Positions 1 to 8,672 of a DNA stretch of 33,460 bases are shown here, one piece after another. This DNA comes from Hydrogenophaga sp. (GTDB lineage Bacteria; Pseudomonadota; Gammaproteobacteria; Burkholderiales; Burkholderiaceae_C): NCBI RefSeq assembly GCF_018780075.1, contig NZ_JADMKB010000113.1:1-33460 (forward strand), written 5' to 3'. The notes beneath the pieces are model-generated. The model did no database searches. It was not told the origin of the DNA and was given only the letters and a program-made list of their open reading frames with translations. The position numbers and the translations under genes are program-made. The stretch's first letter is position 1. Every line of letters begins with the position of its first letter.

Positions 1-223
1 GCAGGTTGTGGCCTTCACCGCCGATGTAGGAAATGACCTCAAAACCGTTGGTCAGACGCACCTTGGCGACTTTACGCAGAGCGGAGTTGGGCTTCTTGGG
101 GGTCGTGGTGTACACACGGGTGCACACACCGCGACGCTGCGGAGAGTTTTCCATGGCCGGGCTCTTGGATTTGGTCTTTTCGACCTCCCGGCCGTGGCGC
201 ACGAGTTGATTGATGGTTGGCAT
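1..223 (-). CDS. rpsL: 30S ribosomal protein S12 (5' part, cut by window start)
   Basis: The minus strand from 223 reads [13 protein letters not shown] and continues through the S12 hallmark stretches [23 protein letters not shown] (in two parts) and VRLTNGFEV. About 74 of the usual 123-125 residues are visible and the rest lies left of the window. S12 sits in the decoding centre of the small ribosomal subunit and controls translational accuracy. The K in TTPKKPNSA is a classic streptomycin-resistance position and is wild-type here. A sigma-70-like promoter and a leader hairpin lie just upstream, so the gene is transcribed independently of the dacA gene behind it. In this group rpsL normally begins an rpsL-rpsG-fusA operon, but the partners are out of view. 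Confidence 0.97.
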   Translation of the reverse strand, partial: MPTINQLVRHGREVEKTKSKSPAMENSPQRRGVCTRVYTTTPKKPNSALRKVAKVRLTNGFEVISYIGGEGHNL

Positions 224-268
224 GAAAGAAACGTCCCTAAACGTTTGAAAAAAAAGCGAAGACGAGAT

Positions 269-290
269 CTCCTCGGAAATTTCCGAAGAG
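269..290 (-). promoter_or_regulatory. Hairpin in the rpsL leader
   Basis: A self-complementary stretch with the perfect core TCGGAAATTTCCGA (273-286) lies inside the predicted rpsL leader. Flanking pairs, including one G-U, extend the stem to 11 bp. A run of eight T (minus strand) follows about 15 nt later. That spacing is too long for a standard intrinsic terminator, so an attenuator or mRNA-stabilising role is only a guess. Confidence 0.35.
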
Positions 291-296
291 CCTTCG

Positions 297-325
297 ACTA
301 TATCACGGGCTCACATTTGTGCCAA
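297..325 (-). promoter_or_regulatory. sigma-70 promoter of rpsL
   Basis: Read on the minus strand, TTGGCA (325-320) and TATAGT (302-297) are separated by exactly 17 bases. Each box matches five of six consensus bases. The predicted start is near 290, giving a leader of about 67 nt before the rpsL ATG at 223. The match and position are seen directly; activity is inferred. Confidence 0.7.
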
Positions 326-394
326 ACAGCCCCCGTTGGACAGGCGTGATCAGGGGCAGCGCAGAAACAAAACCCCTTGCGAGAGCCAGCGGAA

Positions 395-1579
395 TCACTG
401 AATCCAGAGGCGCAGGGCATCCCAGGCGCGGCCCAGCATCCCGCTTTCCTCCACCGTCTCGAGCACGGTCAGGGGTACATCGGCCACCGGGTCGCCGCTG
501 CCCAGGCGCACGCGGAGCACGCCCACCTGCTGCCCACGCTGCAAAGGGGCCACCAACGGATCGGGGCGTGTGATTTCGGTTTTGAGACGCGCCCCCTCGC
601 CCGCGGGCACCGAAACCACCACACCTTCCGGCCTGCCCAGCCGGACCACATCGGCCTTCCCTTTCCAGACCCGGGGCGAGCTCAAGGGCTCACCTGCAGG
701 ACTCAGGCGCACCGCCTCATAGGCGGTATAACCCCAATTCAACAGCTTCTGGCTCTCTGCAGCACGCGCGTTTTCACTTGAAGCCCCGAGCAGCACGCTG
801 AGCAAGCGGCGCTGTCCCTGCGGCCCGGCCCCCAGCGCAGCCGAAGGCCGGTGGGCGGTGGCCACCAGGCAATAGCCGGCCGCATCGGTGTGCCCTGTCT
901 TCAGGCCATCGACACTGGGATCGCGAAACAACAACAGATTGCGGTTGGTGTCGTTGGCGCCTGGCGTACCCGGGTAGCGGTAGCGCTGGATGGCGTAGTA
1001 CGGCACAAAATCGGGAAAATCACGCATCAGGCGGGTGGCCAGCGTGGCCAGATCCCTCGCAGTCGTTGTGTGTCCTGCCACCGTGAGGCCTTCGGGGTTC
1101 TTGAAGGCGCTGGCGGTCATGCCCAGCGCCTTGGCCTGCTGGTTCATCATCTCCACGAAGCGCTCGGAACTTCCACCCACACCTTCGGCCAGCGCCATGG
1201 TGGCGTCGTTGCCCGACTGCACGATCATGCCTTTGAGCAGATCCTCGACGGGCACCTTCATCTTGGGATCGATGAACATGCGCGAACCCGGCATCCTCCA
1301 TGCCCTCTCGCTCACCGGCAAGGTCTGCGCGAGACTGAGCTTGCCCGACTTGAGTGCATCGAACACCAGGTAGGCGGTCATGAGCTTGGTCAGGGACGCC
1401 GGCTCCACTGCCTTGTCCGGATCTTTGGCGGCCAGCACCTGCCCGGACGTTACATCCAGCAGCAGGTAAGCGCGCGCAGCCACCTCGGGCGGCTGCGGCA
1501 AAGCCGACAAAGCAGGAAGGGGCAGACACAAGGTCAGCCAGAGTAGAAAAAAAGAGAAAGGCAGGCGACGCAACAACAT
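395..1579 (-). CDS. dacA: D-alanyl-D-alanine carboxypeptidase (PBP5/6 family)
   Basis: This is a serine DD-carboxypeptidase that trims the terminal D-Ala from peptidoglycan pentapeptides in the periplasm. All three penicillin-binding motifs are present: SLTK (S62-K65), SGN (122-124) and KTG (227-229). They are followed by the C-terminal beta-rich domain and a terminal amphipathic stretch ending WDALRLWIQ, as in PBP5. The N-terminus from the ATG at 1579 is a clear signal peptide (short basic n-region MLLRRLP, hydrophobic core, cleavage near ALSALP). A TTG 13 codons upstream at 1618 would overlap the stop of the preceding hydrolase gene. I prefer the ATG because it gives a normal signal peptide, but neither start has a strong ribosome site. 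Length (394 aa) is typical. Confidence 0.93.
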   Translation of the reverse strand: MLLRRLPFSFFLLWLTLCLPLPALSALPQPPEVAARAYLLLDVTSGQVLAAKDPDKAVEPASLTKLMTAYLVFDALKSGKLSLAQTLPVSERAWRMPGSRMFIDPKMKVPVEDLLKGMIVQSGNDATMALAEGVGGSSERFVEMMNQQAKALGMTASAFKNPEGLTVAGHTTTARDLATLATRLMRDFPDFVPYYAIQRYRYPGTPGANDTNRNLLLFRDPSVDGLKTGHTDAAGYCLVATAHRPSAALGAGPQGQRRLLSVLLGASSENARAAESQKLLNWGYTAYEAVRLSPAGEPLSSPRVWKGKADVVRLGRPEGVVVSVPAGEGARLKTEITRPDPLVAPLQRGQQVGVLRVRLGSGDPVADVPLTVLETVEESGMLGRAWDALRLWIQ

Positions 1580-1614
1580 CCGGATCCAGAAAAGTGAAAA
1601 ATCCCGCGTGCCGT

Positions 1615-2238
1615 TCAAGCTCGCAGGTGACGCAACACCAGTTCGCGCAGCAGCGGCAACTGGCCATGAAAAAAGTGCCCCCCTCCGGGGACCACCAGGA
1701 CCGGCAAGGTCTGGGGCCGAGCCCAGTCCATCACCGAAGCGAGCGGCACCGTGTCGTCCTGCTCGCCATGAACCACGAGGCTGCGAAGGTGCAACTCGGG
1801 AGGCACCTGTGCCACATCAAACCTGCTGGCAGCCGTGCCCACCAGCACCAGGCGCTGGATGTCACGCTGGGAATGCAACTGGGCGGCCGCATGGCTGGTG
1901 ACAAAGGCGCCAAACGAAAATCCCGCCAGACACAGCGGCCCATCAGGTGCCTGGGCATCGATCACCGACAACAGGTCCGACAACTCTCCGCGGCCCTCGT
2001 CGTACACACCCACACTCCGCCCCACGCCGCGAAAGTTGAATCGCACGGCATTCCAGCCCGCCAGCACACAGGCCCGGGCCAGGGTCTGGACCACCTTGTT
2101 GGTCATGGTGCCACCGTGCAACGGGTGCGGGTGCGACAGAACGGCCGTGCCGACGGGCGCCGAGGCTGGCCGGTCGATCAGCAGCTCCAAAGTGCCGGCT
2201 GGACCCGCCTGGCTGAGGTGTTCAGTCTGCGCATTCAT
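1615..2238 (-). CDS. Alpha/beta hydrolase, small serine esterase-like
   Basis: A compact alpha/beta hydrolase of 207 residues. It shows the HPHPLHGG oxyanion-side motif (37-43), the nucleophile elbow GFSFGA (S108), an acid in GEQDDTVP (D161 or D162) and the histidine in GGGHFFHG (H188). These features match the family of short hydrolases in Burkholderiales often annotated as CocE/NonD- or YqiA-like; the substrate is unknown. The ATG at 2238 is chosen because a G-rich stretch (GGGGGGG) lies a few bases before it; an upstream in-frame codon adds only 11 poorly coding residues. The stop falls against the following dacA reading frame, so the two genes are probably cotranscribed. Confidence 0.85.
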   Translation of the reverse strand: MNAQTEHLSQAGPAGTLELLIDRPASAPVGTAVLSHPHPLHGGTMTNKVVQTLARACVLAGWNAVRFNFRGVGRSVGVYDEGRGELSDLLSVIDAQAPDGPLCLAGFSFGAFVTSHAAAQLHSQRDIQRLVLVGTAASRFDVAQVPPELHLRSLVVHGEQDDTVPLASVMDWARPQTLPVLVVPGGGHFFHGQLPLLRELVLRHLRA

Positions 2239-2277
2239 GACGCCCCCCCACAGGCAGGAACACTGAACCACTTGGCA

Positions 2278-2616
2278 TCAGCGCCCCACATCGGACGGCG
2301 TGACCAGGCGCTGCACGACCACGCCATCGCGCAGGTGAGATTGCACGATTTCATCGATGTCCTGCTCATCGACGTAGCTGTACCAGACCGCCTCGGGGTA
2401 CACGACCGCGATGGGACCTCCCGCACATCGGTCCAGACAACCGGCCTTGTTGACCCTGACCTTGCCTGGCCCGAGCAGGCCCAGCGATTTCGCCTGGCTC
2501 TTGCAGCGATCAAAGGCTGCCTGCGCCTTGTGCTGGGCGCAACAGTCTTCTCCGTTGTCGCGCTGGTTCAGACAGAAGAAGATGTGCCGTTCGTAATAGG
2601 ATTTGTTTTCAACCAT
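2278..2616 (-). CDS. Thioredoxin-like [2Fe-2S] ferredoxin
   Basis: A 112-residue protein starting MVENKSYYERHIFFCLNQR, the pattern of the (2Fe-2S) ferredoxins with thioredoxin fold related to the NuoE/Hox/Shethna type. Cysteines at FFC, DCC and the pair in AGCLDRCAGGP supply the cluster ligands, and the GGPIAVVYPE...WY segment that follows is typical. It is probably a cytoplasmic electron carrier; the partner is unknown. It lies 21 nt downstream of the VanZ gene on the same strand and about 40 nt before the hydrolase gene, so an operon is likely. Confidence 0.85.
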   Translation of the reverse strand: MVENKSYYERHIFFCLNQRDNGEDCCAQHKAQAAFDRCKSQAKSLGLLGPGKVRVNKAGCLDRCAGGPIAVVYPEAVWYSYVDEQDIDEIVQSHLRDGVVVQRLVTPSDVGR

Positions 2617-2637
2617 CGGTGGATTTTAGTGGCGGGC

Positions 2638-3735
2638 CTACCGCCCCACGGACGACCGGGCCACTGCGCGCAACCCAAACACCATGGCGGCGAATGGCCA
2701 CAACCAGCCCAGCCACTGGGACAGGCCGTGAAAGCGGATGAAACGCCCCTGCTCCCACACTTCCAGCGATTGGTCGAAATAGGCGCTCACAGGCGCCCGG
2801 TTGAGCAGGCTCAATGACACGGCCAGCCCCATCAACAGCGCCACATGGCACAGGCGGCGAGGCAGCACCAAGGCGGCCAAGCCCGCCATCAAAGCCAGCC
2901 CCATGCCCATGACGGCCGGCACATTGATCCAGGCCCAGGCGTGGTCCGGGCCGTAGGTCAGGGCGGCGGACAACGCAGCGGTACCCAACCCACCCACAAA
3001 CAGCATCACCAGAAACACCAGCCGGCGCCACACCGAGCGCACATCGCCGTAACCCATGAGCAATGGCGTCAGCAACCCCAGCGCCACACAGAGCGCCTCG
3101 GCCAGCGGACTCAAGGGAAACACGGGCTCTGCCCGCATGGGCACCCATTCCAGAAAGGGGGTTTCGGCGAGCATCCGGGCCAGCCCCTCTTCGAGACGGT
3201 CCCACACCTGCCCGAGGCCAAAAGGAACTGAAACCGGGTACAGCAGCGAAAAGGGCCACAGCGCCAGCAACACCAGCGACCCATGGGCGTGTGGCTCGAA
3301 CCAGTCGGCACGGAACTGACTCCAGCGCCGCAACCCACCCAGACGTTCCAGAACCCAGGCCAGAGAGGCACCCAGCGCGGCGCCGGCCGCATTCAGCGCG
3401 AAATCCAGGTTGGAGGGCACCCGCATCGGCAAAAAATTCTGCAACGACTCGACCGCCAGCGACAGACTGGCCGCCGCCAGCACCGCCAGAGGCCATGCCC
3501 AACGACCCCACCCGGAGCGCAGCAAAGCCACCGCCAGCAGGAAGCCCAGTGGGCCATAGCCGACCAGGTTGGCACCCACATCGAAGCCCGTCCAATACCG
3601 AGGCAGCGGCGCGCCGACAAAATTCGCGATGGAAGCGCCCGGCCAGCGCCAGCCCTCGAACGGGTACAGGCTCGCGTAAACCACCAGCGCCGCAAACAGC
3701 AGCGCCAGCGGCATGGCGGAGGAACGTGGCGTCAC
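2638..3735 (-). CDS. VanZ-like integral membrane protein
   Basis: A polytopic inner-membrane protein of 365 residues with about nine hydrophobic segments. The N-terminal half carries the VanZ-like signature: a YASLYPFEGW start, FDVGANLVGYGPLGFLLA, then a conserved acidic loop with ESLQNFLPMRVPSNLDFALNAAG. VanZ of enterococci gives low-level teicoplanin resistance, but proteins of this family in proteobacteria have no settled role. The C-terminal half is a further membrane domain without a recognised name. The start is taken as GTG at 3735, with a G-rich site in front; an ATG 7 codons later lacks one. It follows the HemJ-like gene by 16 nt. Confidence 0.82.
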   Translation of the reverse strand: MTPRSSAMPLALLFAALVVYASLYPFEGWRWPGASIANFVGAPLPRYWTGFDVGANLVGYGPLGFLLAVALLRSGWGRWAWPLAVLAAASLSLAVESLQNFLPMRVPSNLDFALNAAGAALGASLAWVLERLGGLRRWSQFRADWFEPHAHGSLVLLALWPFSLLYPVSVPFGLGQVWDRLEEGLARMLAETPFLEWVPMRAEPVFPLSPLAEALCVALGLLTPLLMGYGDVRSVWRRLVFLVMLFVGGLGTAALSAALTYGPDHAWAWINVPAVMGMGLALMAGLAALVLPRRLCHVALLMGLAVSLSLLNRAPVSAYFDQSLEVWEQGRFIRFHGLSQWLGWLWPFAAMVFGLRAVARSSVGR

Positions 3736-3751
3736 GGATGCCCCCAGGGCA

Positions 3752-4180
3752 TCAAAAGGGTTTCACAACCACCAGCACGACGACCGCAATCAGCATCATG
3801 ACCGGCGCTTCGTTGAACCAGCGGTACCAGACATGACCGCGCCGATTCCCGCCACGCTCGAAACGGCGCAGCATGACGCTGCAGGCATGGTGGTACCCGA
3901 GGATGAGCAACACCAGGGCGAGTTTGGCGTGCATCCAGCCGTTGCCGGCCCCCCAGCCAATCCCATAGCCGAACCACAACCAGATGCCCAGCGCCAGCGC
4001 GGGCACGGCCAACATGGTGGTGAACCGCATGAGCTTGCGGGCCATCAACAGCAGGCGCTCGCGTTCGGCCACGCTCTCGGGGGGCACCATGGCCAGGTTG
4101 ACAAAGATGCGCGGCAAATAGAAAAGTCCGGCGAACCAGCTGGCCACAAAGACGATGTGAAAGGATTTGACCCAGAGCAT
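3752..4180 (-). CDS. hemJ: HemJ-like protoporphyrinogen IX oxidase / CopD-family membrane protein
   Basis: A 142-residue protein with four predicted membrane helices that begins MLWVKSFHIVFVASWFAGL, the characteristic HemJ (UPF0093) opening. The conserved histidine (H8) and the lysine in MHAKLALVL, both needed in characterised HemJ proteins, are present. HemJ oxidises protoporphyrinogen IX to protoporphyrin IX in the penultimate step of haem synthesis. The gene lies about 1.7 kb from hemB on the opposite strand, which fits a haem role. Many databases call it CopD family, so a copper-related label is the main alternative. A strong terminator lies 60 nt upstream, so it likely has its own promoter, which I could not identify. 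Confidence 0.78.
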   Translation of the reverse strand: MLWVKSFHIVFVASWFAGLFYLPRIFVNLAMVPPESVAERERLLLMARKLMRFTTMLAVPALALGIWLWFGYGIGWGAGNGWMHAKLALVLLILGYHHACSVMLRRFERGGNRRGHVWYRWFNEAPVMMLIAVVVLVVVKPF

Positions 4181-4238
4181 CGGGTCAGTTTAGCCGTGTC
4201 CCAAGGCCGCACCGCCGCCGCCGGACCGGCGAACAGGC

Positions 4239-4266
4239 AAAAAAAACCCGGCCACAGGGCCGGGTT
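4239..4266 (-). terminator. Strong rho-independent terminator
   Basis: On the minus strand AACCCGGCC, loop CTGT and GGCCGGGTT form a perfect 9-bp stem (4258-4266 with 4245-4253), followed at once by a run of T (plus-strand A at 4239-4246). This is a textbook intrinsic terminator pointing toward hemJ. It ends transcription coming from 4267 upward, either a small RNA or readthrough from the kinase-like gene. Confidence 0.85.
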
Positions 4267-4345
4267 AGGAAGCCTTTTTGCTGTCACACACTAAGGCGCC
4301 CGCTCAGGGAGGAAAAGCGGGGAGCGCACCCTAGAGCACGCTCGG
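4239..4345 (-). ncRNA. Candidate small RNA with CCUCCC hairpin loop
   Basis: About 100 nt on the minus strand end in a strong intrinsic terminator but contain no credible reading frame. Inside is a hairpin with stem CCCGCT/AGCGGG (4316-4321 with 4299-4304) and an 11-nt loop TTTCCTCCCTG, complementary to a Shine-Dalgarno sequence. Upstream, TTGTTC (4382-4377) and TGTAAC (4358-4353), 18 bases apart, could form a weak promoter. sRNAs with exposed CCUCC loops are known in other proteobacteria. The alternative is a long 3' untranslated region of the gene at 4443-5570. The start is approximate and the gene is unproven. Confidence 0.35.
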
Positions 4346-4381
4346 TGCACATGTTACAACAGAAAACGGGAGATATGAACA

Positions 4382-4411
4382 AAACACCCTGTCAGATCTG
4401 ACAGGGTGTTT
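4382..4411 (-). terminator. Perfect 30-bp palindrome after the kinase-like gene
   Basis: The two arms AAACACCCTGTCAGA and TCTGACAGGGTGTTT are perfectly complementary without a spacer. The element starts 31 nt beyond the stop of the 4443-5570 gene. On the minus strand TTTTGTT follows, so it probably works as an intrinsic terminator or 3'-end stabiliser. The central TGTCAGATCTGACA would also make a good operator, but its place at a gene end favours termination. Confidence 0.6.
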
Positions 4412-4442
4412 GAGACTTTTGTGAATTTTTAACTACAAAGAA

Positions 4443-5570
4443 TTACATCATCTTGGCCAATTCGAACATCACGGCGGTCCCAAGGGCCTCGCGGATGTTC
4501 CCACGACCCACCTTGGCCATGGAAAACTCCCCAAAACCGGACATGTCGAACGAACTGTCGTCCGGCGAAATCTCGACAAAGGGAAACTCGAACACTTCGC
4601 GCAACAGCTCGTTGCGGAACTTCTCAAACTCCTCGTCCTTGATCTCCGAGTCGACCACGATCAGATTGGGCATGCGGCCCTTGATCGCCTGACGGGCCTG
4701 GTTGAAGTCCACCACGCTGTCGGACACGATGCCGATCTCGCGCAAGGCGTCGCGCACATCGGCGCGGATCTGCAAGCTGGGAGAAATGGTCAGCACATAG
4801 GTGCCGGACAGCGACTTGAACATGGACGAGTGTTCGTCCGAGAGCTCCACCGCAGAAATGCCGTCCACCGCCTGAACGGTCCGGTTGAACAATGCCGTGA
4901 AGCTCACGCCCTCGCCCGAAACGTCCCGGTCCACCTCGATGCCGCCGGCGGCCAGTGCGATCTGACGAATCAGCATCCAGCTCAGGCTGTCCGAGGACGT
5001 GCTGCTCGACGGGGGCACACCGTCGTTCGACACGCGCATCAGCAAGCGGGCGTGCTGCGGCCAGGCATTGAGGTCCACACGCATGTCCACCCGGTTGCCG
5101 AACGGCAGGCCCCAGTCGAGCACCGCATTCACGAAGGTGTGCGCCACGGTCGGATCGATGAGCACCTCCACCGGTTTGAGCTTGCGCCGCAAGGCAATGC
5201 CGAGAATGCCCAGTTCCTGCTTGCGCTCCTGCAGCACGCCCTCGACGAGGTCTGCCATGTTGATTTTTTCGTGCGACTGCCGGATGCGTCCGCCGTAAAA
5301 GCGCTGGATCTGCTGCGCACTGATGCCCGCGAGTTTGATGCGCTCGGCCGGCACATTCAGCGAGCGGTGCTCCAGCTTGGTGATGCGCCCTTTGGCGAGC
5401 AACTGGTCAATCTGGTTTTGCAGCGCGCTCACGCTTTCGGTGAACTGCTCCGACAGCGCGGACAACAGTTCGGGCCAATGGTCGTCCAGGGACCAGGCGT
5501 CAGCCTCCGCAGGGGCTCCGGGCTTGCTGGCTGCGGACGAATTCGAGTTGCTGATTTTGTGGGGCTGCAT
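4443..5570 (-). CDS. Degenerate histidine kinase-like ATPase plus receiver-like domain
   Basis: A 375-residue cytoplasmic protein with no signal peptide or membrane segment. Residues 1-25 are a low-complexity Ser/Ala/Asn/Pro tail. Residues 30-105 are helical. Residues 105-230 resemble a kinase ATPase domain: KPVEVLIDPTVAHTFVNAVLD lines up with the helix that normally holds the N-box, VSNDG (180-184) with the G1 region, and SGEGVSFTALF with the end of the fold. No canonical phosphoacceptor H-box is seen. Residues 257-375 look like a CheY-type receiver with D307 (LIVVDSE), S335 and K353, but the acidic pair after strand 1 is replaced by S-P. The family appears to be a signalling protein of unknown target. 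It is divergent from hemB and ends at a palindrome. Confidence 0.6.
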   Translation of the reverse strand: MQPHKISNSNSSAASKPGAPAEADAWSLDDHWPELLSALSEQFTESVSALQNQIDQLLAKGRITKLEHRSLNVPAERIKLAGISAQQIQRFYGGRIRQSHEKINMADLVEGVLQERKQELGILGIALRRKLKPVEVLIDPTVAHTFVNAVLDWGLPFGNRVDMRVDLNAWPQHARLLMRVSNDGVPPSSSTSSDSLSWMLIRQIALAAGGIEVDRDVSGEGVSFTALFNRTVQAVDGISAVELSDEHSSMFKSLSGTYVLTISPSLQIRADVRDALREIGIVSDSVVDFNQARQAIKGRMPNLIVVDSEIKDEEFEKFRNELLREVFEFPFVEISPDDSSFDMSGFGEFSMAKVGRGNIREALGTAVMFELAKMM

Positions 5571-6865
<1,295 letters not shown>

Positions 6866-6875
6866 GCCCCCTCCC

Positions 6876-7985
6876 ATGCGGGTCTTCCACATCCAGCCTT
6901 CGGGCGTCATCGAAACCTCGGAATTGCCCCAGCAGCTGCCTGCGCAGGGTTTTGTCTGGATCGCCTATGGCCGGCGTGAACTGGAGGTTGAACTGGCGGC
7001 CGTGCAGGCGACCCTGCAGATGCTGTGCGGCATCCCGCTGGTGGACCTGCACGTCTCGGACCTGCTGAACAACCAGCTGCCCTCGCACTACGATTTCACC
7101 TCTCGGTACGACATGCTGGCGTTCCGGCGCCTGGCCGCCGGTCACAGCGAGACCGATCTGGAGCACCCGGGTGCCGTGCTCACCACACCGCTCAAGCGGG
7201 GCGGCCCCCCGGTGCTGCGCCGCATCGACACCAGCCCGGTCGGGTTTGCGGTCTTCGACCGCATCCTGCTGACCGTGCACCCGGCCGGCTGCACCGTGCT
7301 GGAGAGCTACGCGTCGCGGCTGCTGGCGCCCGGCGGCGCCACGCTGCGCGCGGTGGGCACCCAGTGGCCCACCAGCCCACCCGACCTGATGCTGCGCATC
7401 GTCAACCTGATGGTCGATGGTTTCCTGGAGCTGCGGCGCGAACTCACCCGCCAGCTCGACCACTGGCAGGCCGAGTTGCTGCGCCCGTCCACCCGCTTCA
7501 ACAACTGGGGGTCGCTGCTGGATGCGCGCAACGCCCTGCACCACCTCGACGAGATCTGCGAGGACCAGCGCGCCGCCATCCAGGACTGGATCGAAGCACT
7601 GGCGGCCTGGGAACCGGACGAACACATCGGCGGGCAGCGTGGCCTGGAGCTGATCAAGGTGCGCAGCCGGGACGTGCTGGAACACATCGAGCGCGTGGTG
7701 CACCACGTGCGCCGGCTGGAGCAGAACGCCGAGATCGCGGTGCAGATGCACTTTTCGGCGCAGAGCAACCGCACCAACGACATCATGCGCACGCTCACGG
7801 CGCTGACCGCCATCTTCCTGCCCCTGAACCTGATCGCGGGCATCTTCGGCATGAACTTCGAGTTCATCCCCCTGCTGCACCAGGAGTCGGGCTTCTGGTG
7901 GGCCATGGGGTCCATGCTGATCACGGCCGGGGTGCTGGGCGTGCTGTTCTGGCGCAAGCGTTACCTGGCACGGACCGGCCGGTAG
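6876..7985 (+). CDS. CorA/ZntB-family divalent cation transporter
   Basis: A 369-residue protein with a large N-terminal cytoplasmic domain and long helices (roughly residues 170-290). Two C-terminal membrane helices follow. The signature GMN motif is at residues 325-327 (IAGIFGMNFEF), at the end of the first helix, and the protein ends with a basic tail (WRKRYLARTGR). CorA proteins form pentamers that carry Mg2+, Co2+ or Ni2+; ZntB carries Zn2+. The cation cannot be decided from sequence. The gene starts 11 nt after hemB; since that HemB appears magnesium-dependent a functional link is tempting but unproven. Confidence 0.88.
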   Translation: MRVFHIQPSGVIETSELPQQLPAQGFVWIAYGRRELEVELAAVQATLQMLCGIPLVDLHVSDLLNNQLPSHYDFTSRYDMLAFRRLAAGHSETDLEHPGAVLTTPLKRGGPPVLRRIDTSPVGFAVFDRILLTVHPAGCTVLESYASRLLAPGGATLRAVGTQWPTSPPDLMLRIVNLMVDGFLELRRELTRQLDHWQAELLRPSTRFNNWGSLLDARNALHHLDEICEDQRAAIQDWIEALAAWEPDEHIGGQRGLELIKVRSRDVLEHIERVVHHVRRLEQNAEIAVQMHFSAQSNRTNDIMRTLTALTAIFLPLNLIAGIFGMNFEFIPLLHQESGFWWAMGSMLITAGVLGVLFWRKRYLARTGR

Positions 7986-8000
7986 ATCGGGTCAGTGGCC

Positions 8001-8015
8001 GAGCGCCTTGCGCTC
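8001..8015. terminator. Hairpin between convergent genes
   Basis: GAGCGC, CTT, GCGCTC form a perfect 6-bp stem in the 36-nt gap between the convergent CorA-type and glutathione transferase genes. There is no T run on either side, so it could be a weak bidirectional terminator or chance. Confidence 0.3.
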
Positions 8016-8021
8016 AGCCGT

Positions 8022-8672
8022 TCAGACGAAGGGTGGACTCAGTCCTTCGTTGGCCAGGGCGCGCTGCACCGCCGGGCGCGCCAGCATGCGTTGCAGGTAA
8101 GGCCCGAGCTGGCGCTTGTCGCGGGCCGGCGAGGACGCGAAATGACGTGTCCAGCGGCACAGCGTGAACACATACGGGTCGAGCGCCGAGTAGGCCTCGC
8201 CCATGAACCACGGCCCGCCGTGCCGGGCCAGCTCGTTGTCGAGCTGCTTGAGCAGGTTGTTGACGCGGATCTCGGCGTGCTGCTTCACCTCCGCCGCGCC
8301 GGCGGCGTTGCCGGCGTTGACCCAGCGCTCGGGGTAGAAGTAGACGATGAGCGTGGCCTGCAGCGTGTTGGTCAGCCACATCAGCCACTTGTAGAAATGC
8401 GCCCGTTCGGCCGTGCCCAGCGCGGGCGCCAGGCCGCTGGCCGGGTGCGTGTCGCACAGGTGCAGGCAGATCGCGGCGGTTTCGTAGAGCACCAGGTCCC
8501 CGTCGGTGAGCACCGGGATCAGGCCGTTGGGGTTGAGCTTCAGGTAGGCCGTGGTCTTCTGCACGTCCTGCGTGCGGTCCACCAGCACGCGCCCGTAGGA
8601 CACACCCAGCTCTTCGAGCAGGATGTGGGGCACCATGCTGGCGGTGCTGGGAAAGTGGTGCAGCTGGATCAT
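8022..8672 (-). CDS. Glutathione S-transferase family protein
   Basis: A 216-residue protein with the two-domain GST layout. The thioredoxin-like N-domain (1-80) has [17 protein letters not shown] at the glutathione site, the cis-proline loop NPNGLIPVL, and [11 protein letters not shown] matching the Glu/Ser glutathione contact. The C-domain is all helical with the conserved [14 protein letters not shown] segment (N-capping box region). GSTs conjugate or isomerise electrophiles with glutathione. The ATG at 8672 overlaps the amidohydrolase stop by four bases (ATGA), so it is the last gene of a four-gene operon containing a DsbA-fold isomerase. A role in handling aromatic breakdown products is inferred. 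Confidence 0.9.
   Translation of the reverse strand: MIQLHHFPSTASMVPHILLEELGVSYGRVLVDRTQDVQKTTAYLKLNPNGLIPVLTDGDLVLYETAAICLHLCDTHPASGLAPALGTAERAHFYKWLMWLTNTLQATLIVYFYPERWVNAGNAAGAAEVKQHAEIRVNNLLKQLDNELARHGGPWFMGEAYSALDPYVFTLCRWTRHFASSPARDKRQLGPYLQRMLARPAVQRALANEGLSPPFV

Noticed and set aside
8..349. Plus-strand frame at the window start
   Set aside because: It is antisense to rpsL, whose minus-strand product is unmistakable.
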